The notes: generated by a model from the sequence alone, not told the origin. DNA of 64,000 bases from Prorocentrum cordatum (GCA_963575745.1 CAUYUJ010019914.1:80001-144000), one strand, 5' to 3'. Shown: positions 46,790 to 57,110, counted from the first letter of the stretch. Translations and numbers: made by a program.

Positions 46790-48475
46790 GATCGGATTGT
46801 TCGAGTGTCCACTGTCATGGCATCCACAACCATACCACTCTCGATGGATCCAATGGCCCTGCCGAGAGCCTGCGGCGGAGCATCGAGCGCCGTGACCGAG
46901 CCGGTTCGACCAGCGACGCGAGTGCAAGACAAGGCGACCATCGTGATCGCGTTGCGGGGATGCTTGCGGGCCTTCTCGAGAGGCGCACAGTCTGGACGAA
47001 GCTGCGCACCTGGCTTGGCTGTCAGATCGGCTTCGGAACTCCCGAAACGCTGCCGCGCCGTGATCTGGCCATCGGCCACGGCTGAGGCTGGAGCGCGTGC
47101 CGTCGCGTGAGTAATTAGCCTCCACCGAGCCCCCTCCCCCCCCCCCGATCCGACGCCAGCCTCCACGCCACCCTCCAGGACATGGCCATGGGGTCGCTGG
47201 CGGCCTCGCCAGCACCACCCCCCTGGCGCCACATCGACGAGAGGCGTGCAGCCGGTGAAAAGCTGGATCTGGGCCCGCGTGCACCTGAGGGCCGTCGGGA
47301 AACTAGATAGCCCAGCTGCGGGCACCGACTGAACGAGGGGTGGACGCGGCCCATGCGTCCCCGCGACCTCGCGCCACGCGGAGTCGAGTGAGCACAGCCC
47401 CCATCCACATCTCCTCAGACGGCCAGAGCGACCGCGCAGACCCGAGCCGTCTCCAAGAACATGCACATCAAGAAGGAGGTCTTTTGCACAAAGCGTCCAG
47501 GCCATTCTCTCCCCAAGACGCGGATTGGAAAACAGCCACGACGGGTCGGGAACTAGAGACCTAGTCCAGATCAAGGAGGCCTCGGCGGAACTGCGCGCAA
47601 GCTCCAGCATCTGAGAGGCAAGGGGGCAAGGGGGGTTACTCGTCCGAGTACTCTTTCCGAAAGCCCACGTCCGCAGTGCAGCTGCAACAGCGATGCCCAG
47701 TGGAGCCGATGTCCCTGCGCGCTGGGCACGGGGCGGGGAGGTGGCTCTCCACCAGCTTCGCACGGGCGCTGCCGGGGCCAAAACACCCCGAGCAGAGGCA
47801 TCTGAGCATGCCCTCCTCCTCCTTCTCCTCCTCCTCCTCCCTCCCCCTCTTCCTCCTCCTCCTCCTCCTCCTCCTCCTCTTCCTCCTCCTCCTACTCCTC
47901 CCTCCCCCTCCTCCTCCTCCTCCTCCTCCTCCTCCTCCTCCTCCTCCTCCTTGGCGGGGTCCGCTTGGGCCTGAAGAGGCCGGGGGGCAGGCGGGGCCTC
48001 AGAGGTTCCAACAGAGGAGGGCGAGGGCAGAGGGGGGGGCCCAGGCAGTGTGCTCCTGGCAGGGGACCTGCCTCCACGACCGGCGCTCAGTGGCCTCGTC
48101 GTCCAGCCTGCCTCCATCCCGGAGGGAAGCCTGCTCGATCCGCACGGGCCTCCGATGAGTTTCCCAGCGGGCAGGGCCCACCACTTTCCAGCCAAGCCGC
48201 ATCATCGCGCCCGCAAGGGCCGACGCGGGCCCTTGGGTATCCGACCGCACCCTGGATTCAGGAACTGCAGACAGCCTAGCCCAAGCCCCACGCAGAGGAC
48301 GATGCATATCAGCCCGAGACGCACAACCACCCCACAGCGCCTGGAGCCACAGGTAGATCGAGGAGCGGTTGCACTCGAAAGCGGGACTGGCCTGACGACC
48401 TGCAGTCATGAGGTCGAGCGTGGGGGGCCTGCCCGTGTGCCTGCAAACGCAGCCAGCTCTCGCCAGCTGTCGGGC
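46790..48475 (-). pseudogene. LINE RT-RNase H connection and RNase H
   Basis: Minus-strand frames. At 47999-48470, ECNRSSIYLWLQALWGGCAS and ALAGAMMRLGWKVVGPARWE belong to the segment between RT and RNase H. At 47170-47480, DVHVLGDGSGLRGRSGRLRRCGWG has the first RNase H Asp (GDGS). Then AAGLSSFPTALRCTRAQIQLFTG stands at the Glu/helix region and PLVDVAPGG near the second Asp. A (TCC)n tract (47815-47952) interrupts the connection region. Frames shift at several points. The 3' third (46790-47110) continues in another frame and is poorly conserved. Confidence 0.65.
47815..47952. repeat. (TCC)n microsatellite within LINE remnant
   Basis: TCC tract with a few interruptions, inside the RT-RNase H connection of the minus-strand LINE. 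It arose after the element inserted. Confidence 0.95.
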
Positions 48476-48486
48476 CCTCAGCAGAT

Positions 48487-48615
48487 CTTGGTATCGCTCG
48501 GACGCGTGCACTCTTTCTCGGCGGGGATCATCAAGGAGCATCCTGGATCATCCCGCGAAAAGCCACGCACGAAACGGCACAGAAGCACAGGGAGTGGACG
48601 TCCGAGCGATGGCCA
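48487..48615. mobile_element. MITE 'ctcgga' (copy B)
   Basis: Left end CTTGGTATCGCTCGGACG, right end GACGTCCGAGCGATGG. The interior GGAGCATCCTGGATCATCC and CACGCACGAAACGG matches the other copies. It is inserted in the minus-strand LINE remnant. Confidence 0.85.
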
Positions 48616-48770
48616 CAGATACGCGTTGCTGATCCCGTGAACGCCGGCGGCCCACAGCGCGTCGGGCTCGAGGGCCGTCTGGACCAGTTTGTTGGTTTTG
48701 CCCCCGGCTAGTAGCCAGGCGCCTGCGCCGGGGTATACCCCCGACAACGTCTTCCCAAGACGTTTTCGGA

Positions 48771-48997
48771 AACTGGAGTATTTATACTTCCAGTGGCGGG
48801 CTGCTCTTCAATCCCAGAACTCCGTGAGGGTCGGGGACGACGTCGGAGTGGTGTGGTGTATACTATTTTCCCCTTTTTCCCGGGGAAACGACGAAACATG
48901 TATACATCAGGGTCCCGTATATACCAGGATCCGCTTTCTTGTGCGAGTTTCAGTGCGGGGCCGTAGAGAACGTCGGTGTATAGAGTCCGGTCCTTGA
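48771..48997. repeat. ~230-bp dispersed repeat with GTATAC palindromes (copy 1)
   Basis: CTTCAATCCCAGAACT, GACGACGTCGGAGTGGTGTGG, TGTATACT, CATGTATACATCAGGG, ATACCAGGATCCGCTTTC and TTTCAGTGCGGGGCCG occur in the same order at 62805-63033. It interrupts the LINE between the RT and the connection region. Confidence 0.85.
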
Positions 48998-48999
48998 CG

Positions 49000-50345
49000 T
49001 TTGGCTTTGACCGAGTGAGAGGGGGCGATGTCCCCCCTCCCCCCCCGAAGTCGAGGCCTAGATTCCGAACCGACCTCGTCAGAAGCCTACCCGACGATGG
49101 ATCTAACTCCAGAACGGCGCGACGAATGTCTTGGCCCATGACAGTCTGGTGCTTCTTGGGCAGCGATATCGTGAGGCCCCAATCCGGCATTTCCGATGTG
49201 AGAAGATCCTTTGCCCCCTCGAGGTCCTGGGCAACCCCCGAGCATCTCCAACTCGCTGCAACTGCAACTCATCTACCACGATCGCCAAATCAACCTTCGG
49301 AAAACGTTCAACATCCGCATCTGCAGGGGAAAGACGCACCAGTCTCAACAAGGATGTCCATGGCGACAGTCTCGGTCGCAATCATTTCGAAAAGGACCAT
49401 CCGACCGATACCGTACGTGGCCAATAGAAACCGCAGCGTTCTGCCGAGCGCAACAAGCAAGCGCATGATGGGGAACGTGTTCGTTGGCCTAAACAAGATT
49501 TGGTAGCTTTGGGCCAGTTGCCCTGCCCTGATCCCTAGCCAACTCCGCGTTGGCACTGTGTTCCCAAACACATATGTCGCAAGAGGCCCCCGAATCGCCA
49601 AACCAGCATCCCCTGGGGTGGTCACGCCCCCGAGGACCAGCGACTTTCCAGCGGGCCCAACTGGACCACATCCTTTTCGGCGATGGGAATGCACGATTGG
49701 TTGGGCCACTCCATCAGGCGGTGGTTTGGGCAAAAGGGCGATCAGCAGTAAAGCCCAGCACTTAGGCACGTAGAAAAGACGCTGCATCTGCTCCTGGACG
49801 CGTAGAAAGACCGCCTCAGACACATCACCCAGCGGAGCCCCATCAGCACCAACACGTCCAGGCAGCCCAGAGACAGCCCACTTCGGAACCACCTTGGAGT
49901 GCCCGTGAGCTTTGCGGGCTCCACCTGTCATAGAATCCGCCGCCCACTCTCTCCACGATCGGGTACTCTCCGAGGCCGCGTGATGCCCGTGCTCCTGGGC
50001 CCATTTGAGGACCTGCCAGGTAGCCTCCCTAAGCTCTTCCTCCGAAGAAGGATTAAACGAAGTGATGCGCAGCCTCCAAGAAACCCCATGCTTGCAATCG
50101 GTGAACGGGGACTTGTAGTTCACCAACTTCTTAAGTAGAATCCCAGCTTGCTGCAGACCCCCCAGGGTGGGCCTAGCTAGGCCCATGCCAGGGGTACTGG
50201 AGGTCCAAGAGCCTCCTCTCCAAAACACGCCACACACGACCTTCCCCGATGGCCTTGGGGTGATTCGAAGCAGGAGGCCCTCGCAGAGGGACCTGGGCCA
50301 CCTTGGAGGGTCCTCCTCGACCTCGATAACAAAGGTCGCCATCTA
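49000..50345 (-). pseudogene. LINE reverse transcriptase, decayed
   Basis: The frame from 50342 downward has WAQEHGHHAASESTRSWREWA and GGARKAHGHSKVVPKW, typical of the linker before RT. VPKCWALLLIALLPKPPPDG follows, the motif 1/2 region (LLPKPxG). Motifs A and B are not clear. In another frame KVDLAIVVDELQLQRVGD, at about 49250-49298, stands for motif C with VVDE in place of VVDD. LTISLPKKHQTVMGQ then RSVRNLGLDF (about 49050-49170) is the region after motif C. The frameshifts and the changed catalytic Asp make it inactive. Confidence 0.75.
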
Positions 50346-50568
50346 CGTGCAAACATCGAGTGAGGAAAAGCTCAGCGCGCTCAGCCCATTGCGACGTGAC
50401 GGTCTCCAACACATCCCCAGAGACTGCGACGTGACTGTCTCCAAAACACCCCCAGAGACCTGGCCCCGGTCGAACACCTCCAGCAGGTCGTCCCAGCCCA
50501 GAGGTTTCGGGTCGCCGCCGACGGGCGGATGGAGGGGAAGAGGCGACTGTTTCTTCAACCTGGGTACA

Positions 50569-50745
50569 GTGCCGTTTTTACTACATGCTCCGCGTCCGGA
50601 TCATGTAGGAAAAATGCAGGGATTTAGTATTAAAAGCAACGATGAGTTCATGCATGAATTTATTCATAAAGGAATCACGTTTTAAAAGTCCTGTATGTTT
50701 AAACATCCCAAGTATTAAAAATTGCCCTGTCTCATCACTTGCCTG
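50569..50745. repeat. AT-rich ~170-bp dispersed repeat (copy 2)
   Basis: ACAGTGCCGTTTTTACTACATG ... GTATGTTTAAACATCCCAAG, then TTAAAAATTGCCCTGT. Close to 13774-13945 throughout, with the same hairpins. Inserted between the EEP and RT parts of the minus-strand LINE. Confidence 0.88.
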
Positions 50746-50882
50746 GGACTGCCACGCGCGCGAAGAGCGACGGGCCGAGAGCGGGCGCGCGCGGCTGGCC
50801 CGAGTGGCCACGCGGTGGCTGTCGGCATAGGCCTCCATCGGGGGTTGACAGAACCCCCAACGGTGACGCGTCGACTAGTGAA

Positions 50883-51012
50883 CTTGGCATCCCTCGGACG
50901 TGTGGCTTTTTCCTTCGGCGAGGACCATCGAGGAGCATCCTTGATCATTTGGCGAAAAAACACGCACGAAACCAAAAAACACACAGGGAATGGACGTCCG
51001 AGCGATGACGAG
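50883..51012. mobile_element. MITE 'ctcgga' (copy C)
   Basis: CTTGGCATCCCTCGGACGT ... ACGTCCGAGCGATGACGAG, 130 bp. The interior ACCATCGAGGAGCATCC, TTGATCATTTGGCG is almost the same as copy A. Confidence 0.9.
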
Positions 51013-51087
51013 TTTCGGTTCTCGAGAGGGCGCCGCGGCCGTCATTTTCCAGGCTTGCGCCCGCCAGGTCTGGGCCTTAGGTCGTTT

Positions 51088-51879
51088 TCACTGAACCACG
51101 TTTTCATAAAGGGGGGGTCTGTCCATTCCCGACTTCAGCACGCTGTAGGCGACAGAATATTCGATGTGCGACCGGTGCGTCCCCAGCTGGCAGGTCCACT
51201 TGGCCGGGTCGAGTACGACATCGGCCTGCAGGTCCCCGAGCCACCCAGGCTCCACAAGCTGCTCGCCAGGAGGTTCGACAACAAGAACAACTCCTCCCAA
51301 GATGAACGGCAGCCCAGACGCCCGAAGGACCTCTCCGATGCGCCCAGACGCCCGAAGGACCTCTCCGATGCTATTCAAGAGTTCTAGATTGAGGTCCCTG
51401 CATCCGATCTCAGCGCGGAGTTGTGCAGAGCCCACAACGACGCTTCCAGATAAAAGGCCGCTCCAGAGAACCAGCATGAACCGGTTAGGGGGAGGCTGCC
51501 TGGTCCCGGCCTTTAGGTCGTCGGGTCCCTCGAGGCCCCAGAGCTTCGAGGTTGCGAGACCAACCTCTCCAGACACACCAGCTTCGGATCGCCCCGACGA
51601 CGCCGCAGGAGAGAGCAGTGAAATGAGGCCAGACTTCACCAGCGCCTGCTTCACATCACCAAGCCGAGCCTCAGCCTGGTGGCGCTCCTGAAAAAAAGAA
51701 ATAAAGTAGAAGAAGACGAAGAAGAAGAACAAGTAAATGTTAAATTCAACGGCACCCATGAGATCGAGGAACGGCCTGCGCGAATACTTGGAGCCTGACG
51801 CACACTCAACCGCCCAGGACGCGATGTTGGACGTGCAGAACTTCCAAACATCTGGCCGAGGGATCTGCTTCCTGACATT

Positions 51880-51880
<1 letters not shown>
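51088..51880 (-). pseudogene. LINE EEP endonuclease, decayed
   Basis: Minus strand. KFCTSNIASWAVEC near 51800-51845 corresponds to the N-terminal strand with the catalytic Asn region. After a T/C-rich insertion (51690-51745), FQERHQAEARLGDVKQAL gives the QE motif. LLSPAASSGRSEAGVSGEVG follows, then LPFILGGVVLVVEPPGEQL, where GDxN is expected but Val replaces Asp. DPAKWTCQLGTHRSHIEYSV has Glu for Asp in the (I)DY motif. A 27-bp in-frame tandem duplication repeats IGEVLRASG. Several active-site residues are lost. Confidence 0.7.
51319..51373 (-). repeat. 27-bp tandem duplication in the EEP remnant
   Basis: CAGACGCCCGAAGGACCTCTCCGATG occurs twice in a row. On the minus strand it encodes a repeated IGEVLRASG. 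Because it is an exact multiple of three it did not break the frame. The two copies are identical, so the event is recent relative to the decay. Confidence 0.85.
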
Positions 51881-51935
<55 letters not shown>

Positions 51936-51940
51936 GCTGG

Positions 51941-51983
<43 letters not shown>

Positions 51984-52035
51984 TTTGCTGCTGTTGCTGC
52001 TGTTGTTGTTGATGATGTTGTTGTTGTTGTTGTTA
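51881..52035. repeat. (TTG)n microsatellite
   Basis: Pure TTG, then TGTTGC/TGCTGT variants. The reverse strand would read poly-Gln, Thr or Asn; an artefact. Confidence 0.96.
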
Positions 52036-52099
52036 TTAGTGTTATTGTGCTTGTTCTGTATCCTAGCCTTGTGCAGCTCGCGTGGGGACGAGGGTGGGA

Positions 52100-53360
52100 G
52101 GTTCTCCTTGTCAAGAGCAAGCTCCGAATGAGTTGGCCGAGAAACGGGCCAAGAAGCCAGTGGCGACGGAGATGCCACCAGCGAAGATGCACCTGCAGCC
52201 GACAAGGACGCCGAGCCACAGCAGGTCGTCGACGCCGACGCGGAACCCGTAGTCGGCAAGGATGCCGATGAGAGGGGCCTCGTTGTAGTTGTCGTAGTCC
52301 ACGTAGTCGATGCCAGGGTCGAGACCGTAGCATCGTCGTACCAGTACTCGCCTTCGGCCGCATTGGCGACGTCGTCGAGGCTGGCCCTGAAGATGTGCTA
52401 AACGGCCTCTCGAGCACTGATGAGTTGATCAGTCGCCTTTCGCCAAGCCTCTTGGTCGCCATCGCCAGGACGCGCCGCCAGGTGATCCATGAAGTGCAGC
52501 GTGGCCGTGCGCGTGGATCGAGAGCGCCGCCGAGCCACATCGCAGACGTGCTGAGCCTGCTGCCAGTCCAACGTGCAGACCTGCCTGACGTGCGCGATGC
52601 AGACCCTGCGCCAGTGCCTAGTGCCGTCGTCAAAATCCGTCAGGCTGGGCAGCCGTGAGCCCGCCATGCGCAAGACAGTGCCCCCCTGGCCTGCCTTGGG
52701 CAGCTCCAGGACCGTGGTCTGTCGGAGAGCCGCGGCCAGCCTGCGGCGTGGCCTTCCACGGCGCCACGCATCCAGCCCTTAGCGAGGTCGACCCGGGCGC
52801 CGATGAGGTCCAATGCAGGCAGACGAAGTGCATGTGCCGCGGCCACGCTGGAGGCTCGAGCCTCCCGACTGCCCCGAAGGGATGGGGCTGCCTCCCAACG
52901 GCTCGCCGCGGCCATATGTCGGGGGGCGTGCCCCCTCTCGCCGCGATCACCAGCAGCGTGAAAAGACGGCCACGACGCTGTGACCAGCCACAGTCGCACA
53001 TCGTGGGCGGACACGTTCAGCGCGAGGTCAGCCATGTAGAAGGCGTTGCTAAAGCTGAGGCGTGGCTGGGGCTGGTGAGCCAACCCCATCAGCCTCGCCG
53101 TCAGCAGCCCCAGAAGAGTTAGGCGCGGGAGGGGCCGTCCTGGGCTTCCTGTTGGCCGACGAGGGGTTCGACAGGAACCCGAGCAGGGCCTGGAGCAGCT
53201 TCTCGTGGCCGCCCGCGCCTTTTTTTCGATGAACTGCTGGAGCCCAGTCTTTACGTGCTGGTCCGGGAGACGCGAGTCGACCTCCACCGCTTCTTCCCTG
53301 GGCGGGGCGGCCTCCGCGCCCGCCGTGCGGCCCGCCGTGCAGCCCCATCTGCCTCCTCAC
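52100..53360 (-). other. coding-like region of unknown origin
   Basis: On the minus strand long frames overlap: 52640-53287 (HVKTGLQQFIEKKARAATRS, then SNAFYMADLALNVSAHDVRLWLV) and 52398-52673 (FDDGTRHWRRVCIAHVRQVC, TLDWQQAQHVCDVARRRS). The His/Cys/Trp content and low simplicity suggest real protein sequence. It lies between the ORF1-like and EEP parts of the old LINE, so it may be their missing linker or a separate gene fragment. No domain can be named. Confidence 0.35.
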
Positions 53361-53379
53361 GGCGACGTGCTTCCCTCGA

Positions 53380-53840
53380 ACCCTCCTCCTCCTCCTTCCT
53401 CCTCCTCCTCCTCCTCCTCCTCCTCCTCCTCCTACTCCTCCTCGCTCCTCCTCCTCCTCCTCCTCTTCCTCCTCCTCCTCCTCCTCCTCCTCCTCCTCCT
53501 CCTCCTCCTCCTCCTCCTCCTCCCCTCCTCCTCCTCCTCCTCCTCCTCCTCCTCCCCTCCTCCTCCTCCTCCTCCTCCTCCTCCTCCTCCTCCCCTCCTC
53601 CTCCTCCTCCTCCTCCTCCTCCTCCTCCTCCTCCTCCTCCTCCTCCCCCCTCCTCCTCCTCCTCCTCCCTCCTCCTCCTCCTCCTCCTCCTCCTCCTCCT
53701 CTCCTCCTCCTCCTCCTCTCCCCTCCTCCTCCCCTTCCCTCCTCCTCCTCCTCCTTCTCCTCCTCCTTCTCCTCCTCCTCCCCCTCCCTCCCTCCTCCCC
53801 CCCTCCTATTCCTCCGCCTCCGCCTCCTCCTCCTCCTCCC

Positions 53841-53873
<33 letters not shown>

Positions 53874-53920
53874 TCCTCCTCCTCCTCCTCCTCCCCCTCC
53901 TCCTCCCCCTCCTCGACCCT
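53380..53920. repeat. (TCC)n microsatellite, ~540 bp
   Basis: One of the longest TCC tracts in the window, with many single-base interruptions that shift the frame. Open frames through it are poly-Pro, poly-Ser or poly-Leu. Confidence 0.97.
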
Positions 53921-53929
53921 CCGAATACC

Positions 53930-54891
53930 CAGGGTTGCAGAAACGAAGCACCATCCGAATACACATTTCCAAGAATCTGCTGCATCCGTGTAAGCTTCTC
54001 AGCCTGGGCCCTGCCGGATAGAGTGTCGACCAAGCCCGTGATCGCCGAGGAGACATCGCCGGGCACCGCAGGATGCACGGCCGCACGACGGTGAAGCTTC
54101 TGCAGCTCCGCCCCTTGCTCCTTGACGGGCTCGGTGAGTGCCTTCTGGGCCTCCATGCATTCGTCGAGCTCCTCCTGCAACTCCGACATCGTTTGCCTGA
54201 TCGTGGTCTCGGTGGTCTGTGCACTCTGGAGCTGGTGCTGGAAATGAGCCACCTTGCTTTGATGGGACCGACCGCGGCTCCACGGAGAGACAGCCGCCAA
54301 GTCCTTCTCATCCCTGGCATTCGTGATCGGGAACTGCGCCTTGGCCGCCACCATAAGGGGGTGATCCTGCGCAATGCCAGCCAAAGTGAGCTGCCCCACA
54401 GCCGCCGAGAGATGCTCCCGCGTCGCTGCTCGAGCGGGCTCACCATTACCCTTGTCGTTTGAATGAGGTCATTTGGCACCCTTGCCCAGTCCTGCAGCGC
54501 CAGATTGAGAATGAGTGCCACCCTTTGCATCGGCGGCCGTGCGGTTTGCAGCTGCGTCTCGATCGATACGGGCATGACCTTTCGGACGACCAGCCCTGTC
54601 GACCTGCTGCCACGAGTCCTTAGCCTGCTCCTCGCGAGTCCACGGGCGTGTTGTCCCACGTACATTGCCACGAACAGCAATATCACGAATCGACGTCTTA
54701 CAGCGAAAGCAGCGGCTCCACTCCACGAGTGTTGTACTGGTAGCCGCGCAAAACCTTGCCATGACACGTCTCGTAGCCACTCTGAGAATGCGGGCGCGCG
54801 GAACGAGCAGGTCGATCCTTGGGCGGATCGGGGACCATGCCGCGCGCTCGAGAACTGAACGACTGGTGGGGTCGCGAGAACCCGTGGCCAC
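53930..54891 (-). pseudogene. LINE ORF1-like zinc and coiled-coil part
   Basis: Minus strand. Near 54690-54730, LVEWSRCFRCKTSIRD shows a W...C-x2-C half of a zinc ribbon. A polar linker follows (REEQAKDSWQQVDRAGRPKG), and a stop sits near 54468. A second frame (54399-53940) has SKVAHFQHQLQSAQTTETTI then MSELQEELDECMEAQKALTE, a clear coiled coil. The order zinc ribbon then coiled coil directly behind the spliced leader fits the 5' part of a LINE transcript. The second Cys pair of the ribbon is not evident. Confidence 0.55.
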
Positions 54892-54963
54892 TCAGTCGTG
54901 GGCCCCGCAAGAACAGCACGCCCCAATCTCTCGAGCGAGGCTGGAAGCTCAGGAGCAGGCCCC

Positions 54964-54984
54964 CTGAGCCAAAACGGCTACGGA
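54964..54984 (-). other. dinoflagellate spliced-leader sequence in the genome
   Basis: On the minus strand the sequence is TCCGTAGCCGTTTTGGCTCA followed by G. The known leader is a 22-mer ending GGCTCAAG. This copy has one substitution (A to G in CCATTTT) and one missing A. It sits exactly upstream of the minus-strand LINE 5' part. The simplest reading is that a trans-spliced LINE mRNA was reverse transcribed to its very 5' end and inserted. Confidence 0.8.
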
Positions 54985-55069
54985 GGAGGGAGATGAGCAC
55001 GAGGAGCGAGGGGGGTGGGTGGGAGGGAGCAGCGGGGCAACGGAGGAGCGGGACGAGGGAGAGTGGGAT

Positions 55070-55280
55070 GAGGAGGAGGGGCAGAAGGAGGAGGAGGAGG
55101 AGGAGGAGGAGGACCAGCGGCAGTACGAGGAGGAGGAGGAGGAGGAGGAGGAGGAGGAGGCGGAGGAGACGCAGAATGGGGATGAAGGACCCGGCGAACA
55201 GGAGGGTCATGAGGAGGAACCGCACGACGGGGAGGAGTACAGGGAGGAACAGTTCTTGAGGAGCAGGAGGGGGAGATGGA
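55070..55280. repeat. GGA-rich tract
   Basis: Interrupted GGA/GAG triplets leading into the GAT tract. Confidence 0.85.
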
Positions 55281-55284
55281 AGAT

Positions 55285-55303
55285 CATGATGATCTTGATG
55301 ATC

Positions 55304-55337
<34 letters not shown>

Positions 55338-55844
55338 GGATGAGGATGAGGATGAGAATGAGGATGAGGATGAGGATGAGGATGAGGATCATGATGATGA
55401 TGAACCTGATGATGCTGATGATGGTTGTGATTGTGCTGATGATTATGCTGATGATGCTGATGCTGATGCTGACGCTGATGATGCTGATGCCGATGATGAT
55501 GCTGGTGCTGATGATGATGATCATGCTGATCCTGATGATGCTGAGGATCATGGTGATCATGGTGATTATGATGATCATGGTCATGATTGTTATGTATGGT
55601 TATGATGATGGTGGTGATGATGCTGATGATGATGGTGATCATGCTGGTGCTGATGATGCTGCTGATGATGATGATGATGGTGGTGATGATGATGGCGACG
55701 ATGATGATGATGATGATGATGATGCTGATGATGCTGATGATGCTGATGATGATGACGATGATGATGATGATGATGATGATGATTATGATGATGATGATCA
55801 TGATGATGATGATGATGATTATGATGATGATGATGATGATGCAT

Positions 55845-55877
<33 letters not shown>

Positions 55878-55884
55878 CTGCTGC

Positions 55885-55938
<54 letters not shown>

Positions 55939-55975
55939 GGATGAGGATGAGGATGAGGATGAGGATGAGGATGAT
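55285..55975. repeat. (GAT)n microsatellite, ~690 bp
   Basis: Long interrupted GAT tract with GCT, GAG and CAT variants. The three plus frames read poly-Asp, poly-Met and stop-rich; the minus frames read poly-His, poly-Ile and stop-rich. None is a gene. Confidence 0.97.
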
Positions 55976-56140
55976 GAGGAGGAGGAGGAGGAGGAGGAGG
56001 AGGACGAGGAGGCGGAGTCGGATGAGGAACGAGAGGAGGAGCAGCAGGAGGAGGAATGAGAGGAGGAGGATGAGGAACGAGAGGAGGAGGAGGAGGAGGA
56101 TTAGGAGGAGGAGGAAGAGAAGGAGAAGGAGGAGGAGCAC
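55976..56140. repeat. (GGA)n microsatellite
   Basis: GGA/GAG triplets with interruptions, continuous with the GAT tract. Confidence 0.93.
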
Positions 56141-56341
56141 CACGACGAGGGTGAGGACGACAAGCCGGGCGAGGTGGAGGATCGCCCCGAACGTGCAGGC
56201 CCTCTGGGCAGAGCCTTGGAGGGGCGGGCCCGGCGCCGGCCCGAGAAGCCCGCCACGGGCGCCCCACGAGCTCACACGGGCGCGGGCCGACGCGAATCCA
56301 AGGAAGCACTCGAAGAAGAAAAAAACGCCACACACAGAACT

Positions 56342-56369
56342 TTTTGGCGCTCCGCGCGGAGCGCCAAAA
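56342..56369. repeat. 28-bp perfect palindrome of family G arms
   Basis: TTTTGGCGCTCCGC meets GCGGAGCGCCAAAA with no loop. These are the two arms of the family G element joined directly, as if the centre had been deleted. Confidence 0.93.
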
Positions 56370-56398
56370 GGTTATGTTTAAAACAAATGTTTTGTGTC

Positions 56399-56436
56399 AG
56401 TCGGGTACTCGTTGGGTCCCGAACGAGTACCCGACT
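56399..56436. repeat. 15-bp-arm perfect hairpin
   Basis: AGTCGGGTACTCGTT (56399-56413), 8-nt loop GGGTCCCG, AACGAGTACCCGACT (56422-56436). It sits between family G arms, with a small AAAACA/TGTTTT palindrome (56376-56390) just before it. Confidence 0.93.
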
Positions 56437-56454
56437 TGTTTCTGTTTTCCTTCA

Positions 56455-56625
56455 ACAAAAAACCTTTTGGCGCTCCGCGCGGATCTCTCGGACCTCTCTC
56501 TGCTCGGTGGCGCTCGCCGCGAGGCGTCCTCCGCTCCCCTCGAGCGCCCCCCGCCCGCAAGGGGGGAGGCCACGCTCCGGTCGGCTCGGCGGCAGTCCTC
56601 GAAGGACAGAGCACGGCATGAACAG
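56455..56625. repeat. family G arm plus linked block (copy 2)
   Basis: CCTTTTGGCGCTCCGCGCGG ATCTCTCGG, then GAGGCGTCCTCCGCTCCCCTC, CCCGCCCGCAAGGGGGGAGG, TCGGTCGGCTCGGCGGCAGT, shared with 42155-42270. Confidence 0.7.
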
Positions 56626-56954
56626 GAACCTTCTGGCGCTCCGCGCGGATCTCTTGTCTCCTCGCTGGGCCCGCCTCCTCCTCCTCCTCCTCCTCCTCCT
56701 CCTCCTCCTCCTCCTCTCTCCTCCCTCCTCCCTCCTCCTCCTCCTCCTCCTTCTCCTCCTCTTCCTCCTCCTCCTCCTCGACGGAAGGCGGGCGGCAGGC
56801 CGGAGCGGGGGCAGGGCGGATATCGAGGCAGCAGCGGGGGCGGCCGTGCCAGCGGGAGCTCGGCGGGAGGCGGTCGGGTCGGCGCCTCCGGCGCCGCCCC
56901 TGGCGCGCTCCGCGCGGATGCAAGAAACCCGCACGGATCGCCCAAAGTTGATGT
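56617..56954. repeat. palindromic family G element enlarged by a TCC tract
   Basis: The left end GGAACCTTCTGGCGCTCCGC, GCGGATCTCTTG pairs with the right end CAAGAAACCCGCACGGATCG, CCCAAAGTTGATG. A (TCC)n tract (56672-56785) lies inside. Confidence 0.7.
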
Positions 56955-56960
56955 GGATCA

Positions 56961-57110
56961 GGAGGGGAACAAACACACAGACACGATGAATCGTCGATGC
57001 CCAGAGAAAGATGGGAAACAATGGGAAGTGGGGGGGGAGACGAAAACCCAGAGAGTACGGAGACTCTTTCTGGATTTGTGTAAATTTATTTGTGTGTCCC
57101 TGGGCCCCTT
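56961..57110. repeat. dispersed repeat family I (copy 3)
   Basis: CAGGAGGGGAACAAACACAC, ATCGTCGATGCCC, AAACAATGGGAAGTGGGGGG, GGATTTGTGTAAATTTATTT. Confidence 0.8.

Larger units (their letters stand above)
45950..54984 (-). mobile_element. old minus-strand LINE with spliced leader, split by younger repeats
   Basis: Reading from 54984 down, the order is: spliced leader, zinc/coiled-coil ORF1-like part, TCC tract, unassigned part, TTG tract, EEP endonuclease, MITE copy C and the AT-rich repeat, RT, the 230-bp repeat, MITE copy B, RNase H (with a TCC tract inside), then the C-terminal zinc region. All parts share one orientation and the usual LINE order, so one ancestral element of roughly 7 kb is inferred. 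Frameshifts are frequent. The membership of 52.1-53.4 kb is uncertain. Confidence 0.7.

Noticed and set aside
55019-56381. Poly-Asp, poly-Met and poly-His ORFs across the GAT tract
   Set aside because: Pure consequence of a trinucleotide repeat without stops in those frames.
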